Both the position numbers and the translations under genes were made by a program. The notes under the pieces were generated by a model. The model saw only the letters and a list, made by a program, of their open reading frames with translations, made no database searches and was not told the DNA's origin. From Oscillospiraceae bacterium (GTDB taxonomy: Bacteria > Bacillota > Clostridia > Oscillospirales > Oscillospiraceae): 33,597 nt of DNA. Shown here one piece after another: positions 1 to 7,400 of this stretch (positions are counted from its first letter, which is position 1; every line of letters begins with the position of its first letter). Location of the stretch: assembly GCA_017624715.1 (NCBI GenBank), contig JAGAMN010000053.1:1-33597 (forward strand). The letters are read 5' to 3'.

Positions 1-1040
1 TTGATTGCCCGGACGGTGACACTGCGGACAGGATACTCCCACCGGTAGTTCCGCTCGAACAGCCCGTAGGCTTCTCTGGCGATGATGGCTGCACTGTGCG
101 TCCGCATTGGGAGCTGACACTGCCACTGTTTTCCGGCGATCTGCTTGTCCTGAACATATCGGATATAGATGGCAACACCGCCTGCGTTTTTATTATATAG
201 TCGCAGCTTCTTTCCGATATCCTGAGTCAGAGCCAGCATGATGCGCCAGACCTCCGCGTTGTTCTCCAAGTCCTGCATGGTAGTGATACCATGACCTACG
301 GATTTCATTGGAGGTTCATAGTCCTGCTTGGCTACGCGGGAACGGTCCAGACCGTTAGCGAAAGCCAGCAGCACCATACCGTTCTTGCCCAGCTTCCGCT
401 GGATTAGATCAGGGTAGGCATTGGCCAGATCTCCGATGGTACGGATAGCATAGCTTCCCAGGAGCTTCTCGGTTGCCCGACCTACACCCAGAAGATCCGA
501 GGCAGGCAGATGCCAGATCAGATCCCGAAAAGAATCCTGTGGGATCACAGTGACGGCATCCGGCTTTTTCATATCACTGCCCAACTTGGCGAACACCTTG
601 CAAAAGGAAACACCAACAGAGATTGTCAACCCCAGTTCGAACTTCATCCGTTCCCGCAGCTCATTGGCTACCTTCTCACCATTGCTGAATGGCTTGGATG
701 CACTGCTGATGTCCATCCAGACTTCATCCATACCATAAGGTTCGATGAGATCGGTATACTCTTCGTAGATGGAATGTGCAAGCCGGGAGTATTTCAGATA
801 CTCCTCATAGTGAGGAGGGACGATGATCAGATTTCGGCATTTCTGTTTTGCCTGCCAAAGTGCCTCGCCTGTTTGAATACCAAACTTCTTGGCTTCGTAA
901 TTCTTTGCCAGGATGATACCATGGCGATTTTCTACATCACCACCAACAGCAACAGGATGCCCCCGGAGCTTTGGATCCAGCATACACTCGACACTGGCAT
1001 AAAAGTTGTTCATGTCGCAATGCAGGATCGTGCGCTCCAC
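1..1040 (-). CDS. Y-family DNA polymerase (DinB/UmuC type), 3' end outside the window
   Basis: This is a translesion DNA polymerase that copies past damaged bases with low fidelity. Reading the minus strand from a GTG at 1040-1038 gives an open frame of about 346 residues running off the left edge. It starts with the family signature HCDMNNFYASVE, has the catalytic MDEVWMDIS segment near residue 105, and has the helix-hairpin-helix region (ASDLLGVGRATEKLLGSYAI, about residues 165-185). An AAAGGA ribosome site lies 9 bases before the GTG, and no ATG occurs in frame upstream. The gene is divergent from everything else here and has its own consensus promoter with a LexA box, so it should be SOS-induced. 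Polymerases of this type on mobile elements (RumB/MucB-like) accompany SOS-triggered transfer in some ICEs. It could also be a flanking host gene. Confidence 0.93.
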   Translation of the reverse strand, partial: MERTILHCDMNNFYASVECMLDPKLRGHPVAVGGDVENRHGIILAKNYEAKKFGIQTGEALWQAKQKCRNLIIVPPHYEEYLKYSRLAHSIYEEYTDLIEPYGMDEVWMDISSASKPFSNGEKVANELRERMKFELGLTISVGVSFCKVFAKLGSDMKKPDAVTVIPQDSFRDLIWHLPASDLLGVGRATEKLLGSYAIRTIGDLANAYPDLIQRKLGKNGMVLLAFANGLDRSRVAKQDYEPPMKSVGHGITTMQDLENNAEVWRIMLALTQDIGKKLRLYNKNAGGVAIYIRYVQDKQIAGKQWQCQLPMRTHSAAIIAREAYGLFERNYRWEYPVRSVTVRAI

Positions 1041-1072
1041 GATGGTCAGTCCTTTCTGTTTGATGATAAATA

Positions 1073-1084
1073 GAACGAATGTTC
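1073..1084 (-). promoter_or_regulatory. LexA (SOS) box for the Y-family polymerase
   Basis: The sequence GAACGAATGTTC exactly fits the Firmicute LexA/DinR core GAAC-N4-GTTC. It lies 8 bases downstream of the -10 box, across the expected transcription start, where bound LexA would block the promoter. Confidence 0.85.
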
Positions 1085-1092
1085 GTAAAACG

Positions 1093-1121
1093 ATTATAAA
1101 ACCAAACACCGGCGATGTCAA
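1093..1121 (-). promoter_or_regulatory. Consensus sigma-A promoter of the Y-family polymerase
   Basis: On the minus strand the -35 box TTGACA (1121-1116) and the -10 box TATAAT (1098-1093) are both perfect and separated by exactly 17 bases. Such a strong promoter under a LexA operator suits a tightly repressed, damage-induced gene. Confidence 0.9.
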
Positions 1122-1198
1122 GACAGAAATGATTTCCACCGGTGTGTGACCATAAAATATCATAGGATCAGTCCAATAAACCGGACAAGTATCAACTT

Positions 1199-1267
1199 AT
1201 GAATTTGCCTCCCTTCTTTTCCGGAAGGGAGGCTTTTTCTATTTTCAGCACATCGCAAAGGAGGTGA
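1199..1267 (+). promoter_or_regulatory. Possible 22-codon leader ORF across a terminator hairpin
   Basis: An ATG at 1199 opens a 22-codon frame that reads through the whole terminator hairpin. It stops at TGA (1265-1267), immediately after the AGGAGG ribosome site of the next gene, and the stop overlaps an ATG at 1267. This geometry would let a translating ribosome melt the hairpin and couple translation to the next gene. No ribosome site is evident before the ATG, so translation is doubtful. Confidence 0.3.
1207..1240 (+). terminator. Intrinsic terminator / attenuator ahead of the left operon
   Basis: A perfect 9-bp stem (GCCTCCCTT with AAGGGAGGC) with a 9-base loop is followed by TTTTT. 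No + strand gene ends before it, so it probably acts as an attenuator in the leader of the operon starting at 1273. It could instead shield that operon from read-through. Confidence 0.75.
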
Positions 1268-1272
1268 TGATA

Positions 1273-1410
1273 TTGAAGAACCCTCGCGCATTTAAGGATA
1301 GGCGCCGCTCCATTTCTGTAGTGAAAATGGCCGGAACAAACCCTAATGGCCGATACGGTATCCTGACCACAGGAACTGTACCGGCCGTTTCCATTATGAA
1401 TGGAGCGTGA
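1273..1410 (+). CDS. Small basic protein of 45 residues, unknown function
   Basis: I do not recognise this protein. It is read from a TTG at 1273 placed 8 bases after a strong AAAGGAGG (1257-1264). An in-frame ATG at 1267 is too close to that site to be preferred. The N-terminal third is basic (KDRRRS) and the rest is uncharged and glycine/threonine rich (GRYGILTTGTVPA). There is no membrane segment or cysteine. Its stop overlaps the ATG at 1400 of the adenine methylase, so the two look translationally coupled. The reading is supported mainly by the ribosome site and the tight junction. Confidence 0.5.
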   Translation: MKNPRAFKDRRRSISVVKMAGTNPNGRYGILTTGTVPAVSIMNGA

Positions 1411-2390
1411 AATAGCCTATCAGATCCCCAATCACCCGCATCGGTAACAAGTCTGCCTTGCTGCCGATTATTTACTCCGTATTCCCAAAGGAATACAAGC
1501 GATTCATTGAAGTCTTTGGCGGAAGCGGTGCAGTTCTTCTGGGGCATGATCCTGTGGACTTTGAGGTGTACAACGATGTGGATGGGGAGCTGGTAAACTG
1601 CTTCCGTGTCATCCGCAACCGTCCCGCAGAGTTTCTACTGGATCTTGGTATGCTGCCCCTGAATTCCCGTGAGGAATTCAATGAGTGGCTACGTTTCCAG
1701 ACTCTTGGATGCCCACTGGACATTCACGTCAAGTCTCAGGAGAAAATCATCGATCACCTGCTACAGAAGGAATGGGCGCAGGCGCTGAAGGAAGCCATGC
1801 GTAAACGGACGGACTACCCGGAAGTGCGTCGTGCGGCAAACTACCTGAAGCGAGTCCGCAACAGCTACTCCAGCTCCGGCCGGAGCTTTGCCTGCCAGCC
1901 CTTTGACATCCGCACTCTGTTCGATCAGATCTGGGAGATGTCCTTCCGTTTGGGGAATGTGATCATTGAGCAGCAGAGCTTCGAGGTGCTGATTCCCCAC
2001 TATGACCGGCCGGAATCCTTCTTCTACGCAGATCCACCTTACTATAACAGCGAGTATGTGTACGAAGCGGAGTTCGACTGGGAGCATCATGTAATGCTCC
2101 GGGATACCCTCGCCCAGTGCAAGGGAAAGTGGCTGGTCTCCCAGGTTGATTGCCCGGAGATCCGCACCCTCTTCAAAGACTTCGAAATTCTGGACTTCAA
2201 GCGCATCCATCCCATGGTTCAGAAGCATACCCCAGGAAAGCAATTCAATGAACTGCTGATTGGCAACTATGACCTTCTGGAGCGGGAGCGGGATGTGCCC
2301 CTTCAGATGTCCCTGAATGAACTGTTGGGAGAACCCATCAATGTAAATCAAATTCTGAAGGAGCGAGTAACATGCAAAAAGCGAAAGTAA
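1400..2390 (+). pseudogene. DNA adenine methylase (D12 class), frameshifted near the 5' end
   Basis: D12-class N6-adenine methyltransferases move a methyl group from S-adenosylmethionine to adenine in a target site. On ICEs they can protect the element from host restriction. From ATG 1400 the frame gives MEREIAYQIP and then hits TAA at 1445-1447. The continuation, ITRIGNKSALLPIIYS followed by the SAM-binding FIEVFGGSGAVLL, is in the next frame with no standard start codon. Removing one C from the CCCC run at 1426-1429 joins the two into the expected N-terminus. Everything downstream is intact, including the catalytic DPPY (2031-2042) and the usual length. The first ATG or GTG in the long frame comes well after the SAM motif begins; a TTG at 1458 would lose the IGNKSAL part. 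It is either a recent inactivating mutation, an assembly error or, less likely, a +1 frameshift at CCC-A. Confidence 0.85.
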
Positions 2391-2587
2391 GCGAAGGCTT
2401 TACCCTAATCGCTGTACCCACCGAGCTGGTGGAAGAATTGGAACTGTGTGCCGGAGATAAGCTCCAGTACAGCATTTCCCGTGGCCGTCTTATTATCGAA
2501 CCCATTGATGATGAGATCCACAGAATCTGTCCGGGATGCTGTATGCGTTGCCGTGGCCGGTATACCTGCGAGAATTCCTGTGTATGA
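2372..2587 (+). CDS. AbrB/MazE-fold DNA-binding protein with a C-terminal Cys cluster
   Basis: The 71-residue protein has a SpoVT/AbrB-like swapped-hairpin N-terminus (GFTLIAVPTELVEELELCAGD followed by a LIIEP strand), the fold of transition-state regulators and MazE-type antitoxins. The C-terminal 20 residues carry five cysteines (CPGCCMRCRGRYTCENSC, six including the last), which suggests a small metal-binding tail. It starts 19 bases before the methylase stop and its own stop overlaps the next start (ATGA), so it belongs to a translationally coupled operon. No toxin gene is adjacent, so a regulator is more likely than an antitoxin. Confidence 0.7.
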   Translation: MQKAKVSEGFTLIAVPTELVEELELCAGDKLQYSISRGRLIIEPIDDEIHRICPGCCMRCRGRYTCENSCV

Positions 2588-2859
2588 CCTACAAGTATTG
2601 TAATACCATCGGCAAGGGAGGCTGTGTAACCATCCCCATTGAAATGAGACTAAGCGCAGGTCTGGTACCTCACGCATTAGTATCATTTGAACAGGTGGCC
2701 CCTAACGCTGTACTGGTTCGCCGGGAGGAACTCAAGGATCAGGAGGATGCTCCTGCTGAGATGCCCTCTTTGCGGGAACTGTTGGAGAGCCTGTCCCCGG
2801 AGCAGCAGGAAGCCGCACGATGCTATCTTGCAGTGTACTGCCTTGGAGGGAATTCATGA
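2584..2859 (+). CDS. Second AbrB-fold regulator
   Basis: The start ATG at 2584 overlaps the preceding stop (ATGA), giving 91 residues. An upstream ATG at 2536 would overlap the preceding gene too far. The first half (IGKGGCVTIPIEMRLSAGL, then a strand NAVLVRRE) is again an AbrB-like swapped hairpin. The second half is an acidic helix (MPSLRELLESLSPEQQEAARCYLA), perhaps for dimer or partner contact. It sits between another AbrB-fold gene and spoVG, with ATGA overlaps on both sides. In Bacillus, AbrB and SpoVG proteins control stationary-phase genes, so these three probably form a small regulatory cassette for the element. Specific targets cannot be inferred. Confidence 0.7.
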   Translation: MTYKYCNTIGKGGCVTIPIEMRLSAGLVPHALVSFEQVAPNAVLVRREELKDQEDAPAEMPSLRELLESLSPEQQEAARCYLAVYCLGGNS

Positions 2860-3314
2860 AACTACAGGCACGGATTGACCGCATGGTCCAGAAAGGGAAT
2901 GTGAAAGCCATTGCTTCTGTTTCTCTGGATGGTATGTTTGTGGTTAAGGGCCTGAAAGTCATGGACGGCAAAAAGGGGTTGTTTGTTTCTATGCCTCAGG
3001 AGTCGTTTCCCGGCAAGGATGGGCAGAAGCAGTACAGTAATACCTTCTTCGCCCTGACTAACTCAGCTAAAACGCAGCTTCAGGAAGCGGTGTTGGATGC
3101 CTACAAGCTCAGTCTTGATCCAAACTATGTCCCGAAGCAGAGCCAGGGTCAGCATGACTATCCCCAGCATATTCAGCATCAGCGGGATTACTACGGAGGA
3201 CAGTATCAGAACCAGTACCCGGAACCTGGGTATCCGGATCACCAGTTTGGAGAATCGGAATACCCGGATTTCCTTGTTGATTCTGATGATATGCTTCCGA
3301 TGGGTCTTTATTAG
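2856..3314 (+). CDS. spoVG: SpoVG family protein
   Basis: SpoVG is a small site-specific DNA- and RNA-binding regulator of Firmicutes that affects septation, capsule and virulence genes. The 152-residue product has the family core at residues 10-75: VKAIASVSLDGMFVVKGLKV, then a GLFVSMP segment, and an N-terminal helix in a position like that of SpoVG. It is extended by a Gln/Tyr/Pro-rich tail (repeated Q-H, Y-P-E and Y-P-D groups, about residues 90-145) that normal SpoVG (about 95 residues) lacks. The start at 2856 overlaps the previous stop as ATGA and follows GGAGGG; the earlier ATG at 2820 lies inside the preceding gene. SpoVG genes are common on Clostridia ICEs. Confidence 0.88.
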   Translation: MKLQARIDRMVQKGNVKAIASVSLDGMFVVKGLKVMDGKKGLFVSMPQESFPGKDGQKQYSNTFFALTNSAKTQLQEAVLDAYKLSLDPNYVPKQSQGQHDYPQHIQHQRDYYGGQYQNQYPEPGYPDHQFGESEYPDFLVDSDDMLPMGLY

Positions 3315-3339
3315 GTATGCCGAATTTCATTTGTGGCGC

Positions 3340-3367
3340 TAGACTTCCTATCTTTTGTGAGTATATT
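3340..3367 (+). promoter_or_regulatory. Possible promoter of the lipoprotein gene
   Basis: TAGACT (3340-3345) and TATATT (3362-3367) are separated by 16 bases and precede the lipoprotein start by about 35 bases. The -35 match is only moderate. Confidence 0.35.
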
Positions 3368-3386
3368 GTGGCTTACAAAAAGATAG
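3348..3386 (+). promoter_or_regulatory. Inverted repeat over the possible -10 box (operator or leader hairpin)
   Basis: The arms CTATCTTTTGTGAG (3348-3361) and CTTACAAAAAGATAG (3372-3386) pair with one bulged base and one G-U pair around a 10-base loop that holds the TATATT box. It ends right at the GAAAGGA ribosome site. It has no T tract after it, so a protein-binding operator or an mRNA hairpin is more likely than a terminator. Confidence 0.45.
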
Positions 3387-3401
3387 AAAGGAATGACCAC
3401 A

Positions 3402-4352
3402 ATGAAAAAATACCGAAGGACACTCGCAACCCTTGCACTGCTGATGCTCCTGAATGGATGTGCAGCAAATGCCCAGACCATTGAAACCGAACCGCCAACT
3501 ATGGCAGCCACCGAATCTGCGGTACGGCCACCTGCGGAAGAAAGCGGACCGCCGCCTACGGAAGAAACCAACCCGGTTAGGGAATCTGTGGAGGAAACAG
3601 AAGAAGCTTCCGTGACGGAGCCTGCCGAACCAAAGGCAACCGAACCCAAGAAACCGGAACACCAGCCTGAAACAACCGAACCTCCCGCATCTCAGCCGCC
3701 CAAAAAGGATCCCCCTGCAACGGATCCTCCTGCGACGGATCCTCCAGCAACAGATCCCCCGGCAACAGAACCGGAAGGAACGGTACCCCCTACGACAGCA
3801 CCCGCTGAAACGGCTCCTGCGGAAACCGAGCCGGAGCAGACAGAACCACCTGCAACGGAAGAAACGGAACCTACTGAACCGGAGGTTATGGAAGTGACCT
3901 ACGAGTTCAAACGGCAGGTAGCTGCCCATGCAGCCCAGTATCTGAACCAGTATCGTGGAAGCCCCTGCACAGTACTGTCCGGAATGTCACAAGTGGCACA
4001 GTACCGGGCAAGTCAGCTGACATGGAACTTCGCCCACTCCACCGCGGATAAGCGTGCGGCACTTGCCTACTATGAGTACGGCAGGTACATCGATGCTACC
4101 GAATTCGGGGACGATGCAAGCAACAGCTACTGGGAAGCGGACTCTGCCGAAGCAATTTGCGGTGGCTTCTATGGAACAGATCCGGAAGCCATGGGAAAGC
4201 ATATTGCAGACCTGATCCGAAACTCCAGCGGCCATTGGAGCTACATCGGCAGCTCCGAGTACAGCTATATGGGTATCGGCGTGGAGTACCGGGAAGGAAG
4301 TACCTATGGCTGGTATGCCTGCGTCATGGTCGGAACGGTGAACTATGGATAA
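3402..4352 (+). CDS. Surface lipoprotein with Thr/Pro/Glu linker and CAP (SCP/PR-1) domain
   Basis: The product is exported and lipid-anchored. Residues 1-20 form a lipoprotein signal ending in the lipobox LLNGC, with Cys20 as the modified residue. Residues 25-165 are a low-complexity stalk of ATEPP/ATDPP units that would span the cell wall. Residues 170-316 resemble a CAP domain: a LNQYR helix, a VAQYRASQL helix, AHS, then SSGHWSYIGSSEYSYMGIGV and YACVMVG. CAP proteins are secreted and often of unknown activity; in Clostridia they are common surface proteins. The ATG at 3402 is chosen because GAAAGGA is 9 bases upstream; an ATG at 3393 abuts that site. It is followed by its own terminator and lies just before the pilus genes, whose adhesin has a similar stalk. 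Confidence 0.85.
   Translation: MKKYRRTLATLALLMLLNGCAANAQTIETEPPTMAATESAVRPPAEESGPPPTEETNPVRESVEETEEASVTEPAEPKATEPKKPEHQPETTEPPASQPPKKDPPATDPPATDPPATDPPATEPEGTVPPTTAPAETAPAETEPEQTEPPATEETEPTEPEVMEVTYEFKRQVAAHAAQYLNQYRGSPCTVLSGMSQVAQYRASQLTWNFAHSTADKRAALAYYEYGRYIDATEFGDDASNSYWEADSAEAICGGFYGTDPEAMGKHIADLIRNSSGHWSYIGSSEYSYMGIGVEYREGSTYGWYACVMVGTVNYG
3708..3767 (+). repeat. Four 15-bp tandem repeats encoding PATDP units
   Basis: Four units of the form GATCCNCCNGCNACR run head to tail and encode the D-P-P-A-T stalk of the lipoprotein. Such in-frame repeats change stalk length by slippage without changing frame. Confidence 0.85.
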
Positions 4353-4376
4353 TACCTACAACTGAATATTGCCACA

Positions 4377-4411
4377 AAGCCTCCGCTCAAAAAGCGGGGG
4401 CTTATTTTGTT
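4377..4411 (+). terminator. Intrinsic terminator after the lipoprotein gene
   Basis: An 11-bp stem (AAGCCTCCGCT with AGCGGGGGCTT, one wobble) with a short A-rich loop is followed by ATTTTGTT. It ends 11 bases before the adhesin start, so the adhesin ribosome site lies immediately downstream and partial read-through is likely. Confidence 0.8.
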
Positions 4412-4421
4412 CCCAGGAAGG

Positions 4422-7400
4422 ATGAAACTGCATTTGAAACCAATCAGCAAACGGTTGTTTTCGCTCCTGCTGGCCGTCGTTTTGGTCTTGGGACTTCCCT
4501 CGCAGGCAATGGCGGCAACAAACGTTGGCAGCAGCGAAACCACAGCAACTCAACCCACGGATGCGACGGAACCTGTTTCCACCGAAGCATCTGATCCAAC
4601 AGAACTGGCAGATACGTTGGAAACAACGGAACCTGCGGCAACTGAGGAAACAGAGTCGGAACCGACCGACACACCTACGACTCCGGATGTGACGGAACCC
4701 GAAGCAACAGAAACTCCTACGGAGCCTACAGAACCCACGGAGCCTCTTACTCCAGAGGAACAGGATATGATCCGCTGGGCAGAGCTGGAAGCACAGCTTC
4801 CGGATCCTATAGAAGAATACTTCCCCTTTGCCCCGGAAATCAAATATCCCTATGGTGAGCCCCAGGATAACTTCTATCCAAGTTCCTTGTTCGAGGCAGA
4901 TCCCTATGCACTCATGCCCTTGGCAGATATGTCTGCGATCCCGGACAATATGTATGACAACTCTATTCTCCGGGCATTGGCCTATACCGGCTATGATGTG
5001 CAGTGGCTGAAGGACAATGGTTTTCTGTACGTTGCGGAATATGTGTCCAGCAACATCAACAACTATCGCCCCGCGGTGCTGTCTGACATCGGCTACGACG
5101 ATTATGCCCCGTTCCTGAACGGCGACGAAACCGTAGCGGATGCCAGTACCGTAACAGGTCGGGCACCGGATATCGCGTCCTTTGAATCCAGCGGTTTGGT
5201 GTGTGCGTCCTTTGTTTCGTACTACATTAACAACTACCTGCCGAATATCGAAGGGTACGATACGTCTCACATCCATGAGGCGATCAAGGCAACCACTGCA
5301 ACAAGCACAGGCTACTCTACTGCCTCTGTATGGAGCTGGGAAACCGGTCTGACGAACCTCGCCAACACCCCCGGCAGCGGCGTCACGAAGTACACCAACG
5401 AAACCGAGGGCTATGCAAATCTGGTTCCCGGTGACATCATCGTATTCTCTCGTGACGGTGAGCTTGTCCACGTGGCCATCTATGCCGGTACCTATTCCAT
5501 GTGGAATATCCGTGGCACCAACCGCGGTGAAAAGCATTTCATTATCCATGTGGGCAACTCCCGTGGCCCTGAAATCAGCACTACCGAGTATCTGGCGAAG
5601 TCCGGTACTGCCAAATCCTCTGTCGCAACAGCTTGGTATCATCTGGAGCTGGGAAGCGTTGTGGATCAGGTAGGCTTTATTGAAGTCTACAAGAAAGACC
5701 CCAACGGAAACAACCTGTCCGGTGCCAGATTTAAAGCTGTAGATCAGGATACTGGCGATACCTTCTATATCGGACCCACGGATGCAAACGGTTATGCCAA
5801 GTCTGGGGAGATGCCCCTGGGTACCTATGTGGTGACGGAAACCGTATTCCCGGATGGCTATCAGGCAAGTGGACAAACCAGTTGGACAGTGACCCTGACA
5901 GAGGACACTCCCAGTATGACGGTAACCATCAATGCCGTGAACGAGCCTGTAACCGGCAGCGCCAAGATTGTCAAGGCTACCACCAATGGCGGCAGCAAGG
6001 CAGGCTGGCACTTCGAGGTGAAGAACTCCAGCGGTACGGTTATCGGAAACTACGTGACCGATGCCACAGGCGTGATTGCTCTGGACCTGAAACCCGGAAC
6101 CTATACGGTAACCGAAACAGACGGTGCCTATAAATACTGGGTCAACGATCCGAATCCAACCCGGACGGTTACAGTGAAAGCCAATGAAACTGCTACGGTG
6201 ACCTTTACCAACCAGTGGCGAGGTCAGGCGCAGATCGTCAAGACCACAACCAATGGTGGTACTGTTGCCGGGTGGCATTTCACTGTGAAGAATTCCAGCG
6301 GTACAGTCATCGGCAACTATGTGACCGACTCAACGGGAATTATCACCCTGGATCTGGAACCCGGTACCTACACCGTGACCGAAACGGATGGCGCGAAGCA
6401 GTATTGGGAAAATGATCCCAATCCTACGAGAACCGTAACTGTCAAGGCTGGTGAAACCGCCAAGGTTACCTTCAAAAACCAGTACAAGGGTGCTGCTCAG
6501 ATCATCAAGACCACAACCAATGGCGGTACTGTAGCTGGATGGCACTTCGAGGTGAAGAACTCCAGCGGTACGGTCATCGATAACTATGAGACCGATTCCA
6601 CCGGTATTATCACCCTGAATCTGGAACCCGGCACATACACCGTGACGGAAACAGACGGTGCGAAGCAGTACTGGGAGAATGATCCCAATCCCACCCGGAC
6701 CGTAACCGTCAAGGCTGGCGAAACCGCCAAGGTTACCTTCAAAAACCAGTACAAAGGTGCAGCCCAGATCATCAAGGCTACCACCAATGGTGGTACTGTA
6801 GCTGGCTGGCACTTTGAGGTAAAGAACTCCAGCGGTACGGTCATCGGAAACTATGTGACTGATTCCACCGGTATTATTACCCTGAATCTGGAACCCGGTA
6901 CCTATACCGTGACGGAAACAGACGGTGAGAGCCAGTATTGGCAGAACGATCCGAATCCCACGAAAACAGTAACTGTCAAGGCGGGGCAAACTGCCAAGGT
7001 GACCTTCACGAACAAGTATCAGGGCGAAGCCCAGATTGTCAAGACCACCACCAACGGCGGTACTGTGGCAGGCTGGCACTTCGAAGTGAAGAACTCCAGC
7101 GGCACGGTCATCGGTAACTACGTGACCGACTCCACCGGCATTATCGCTCTGGCACTGGAACCCGGTACCTACACCGTAACGGAAACGGATGGTGAAAAGG
7201 AATACTGGGAGAACGATGCCAACCCCACTAAGACCGTAACGGTCAAGGCTGGTCAGACAGCGAAGGTGACCTTCACCAATAAGTGGGTAGGCAAAGCCAA
7301 GGTGATCAAGACTGCCACCAACGGCGGTAGTGTGGAAGGCTGGACATTCACCATCAAGAATGCCAGCGGCACCTTTGTGGGCAAGTACACCACCGATAAA

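Noticed and set aside
510-1073. Long + strand ORF of 187 codons at the left end
   Set aside because: It lies antisense to the Y-family polymerase, whose minus-strand frame shows family motifs; the + frame shows none.
1106-1145. Inverted repeat ACACCGG / CCGGTGT around the polymerase promoter
   Set aside because: Seven bases with a 26-base gap, no T tract and no link to a known operator; likely chance.
1297-1309. GATAGGCGCCGCT matches 12 of 13 bases with the oriT candidate at 32854
   Set aside because: It is short, lies inside a coding frame, and no other features of the oriT candidate occur nearby. A second oriT or attachment core is not supported.
2372-2859. Toxin-antitoxin pair made of the two AbrB-like genes
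   Set aside because: Both proteins have the antitoxin or regulator fold; neither has a MazF, PIN or other toxin-like sequence, and no toxin gene is adjacent.
4356-6278. Long minus-strand ORF (640 codons) opposite the adhesin, and similar ones at 6330-8363, 8367-10556 and 17733-19376
   Set aside because: These are mirror frames created by the codon bias and repeats of the + strand genes. They have no ribosome sites, no domains and low-complexity composition.
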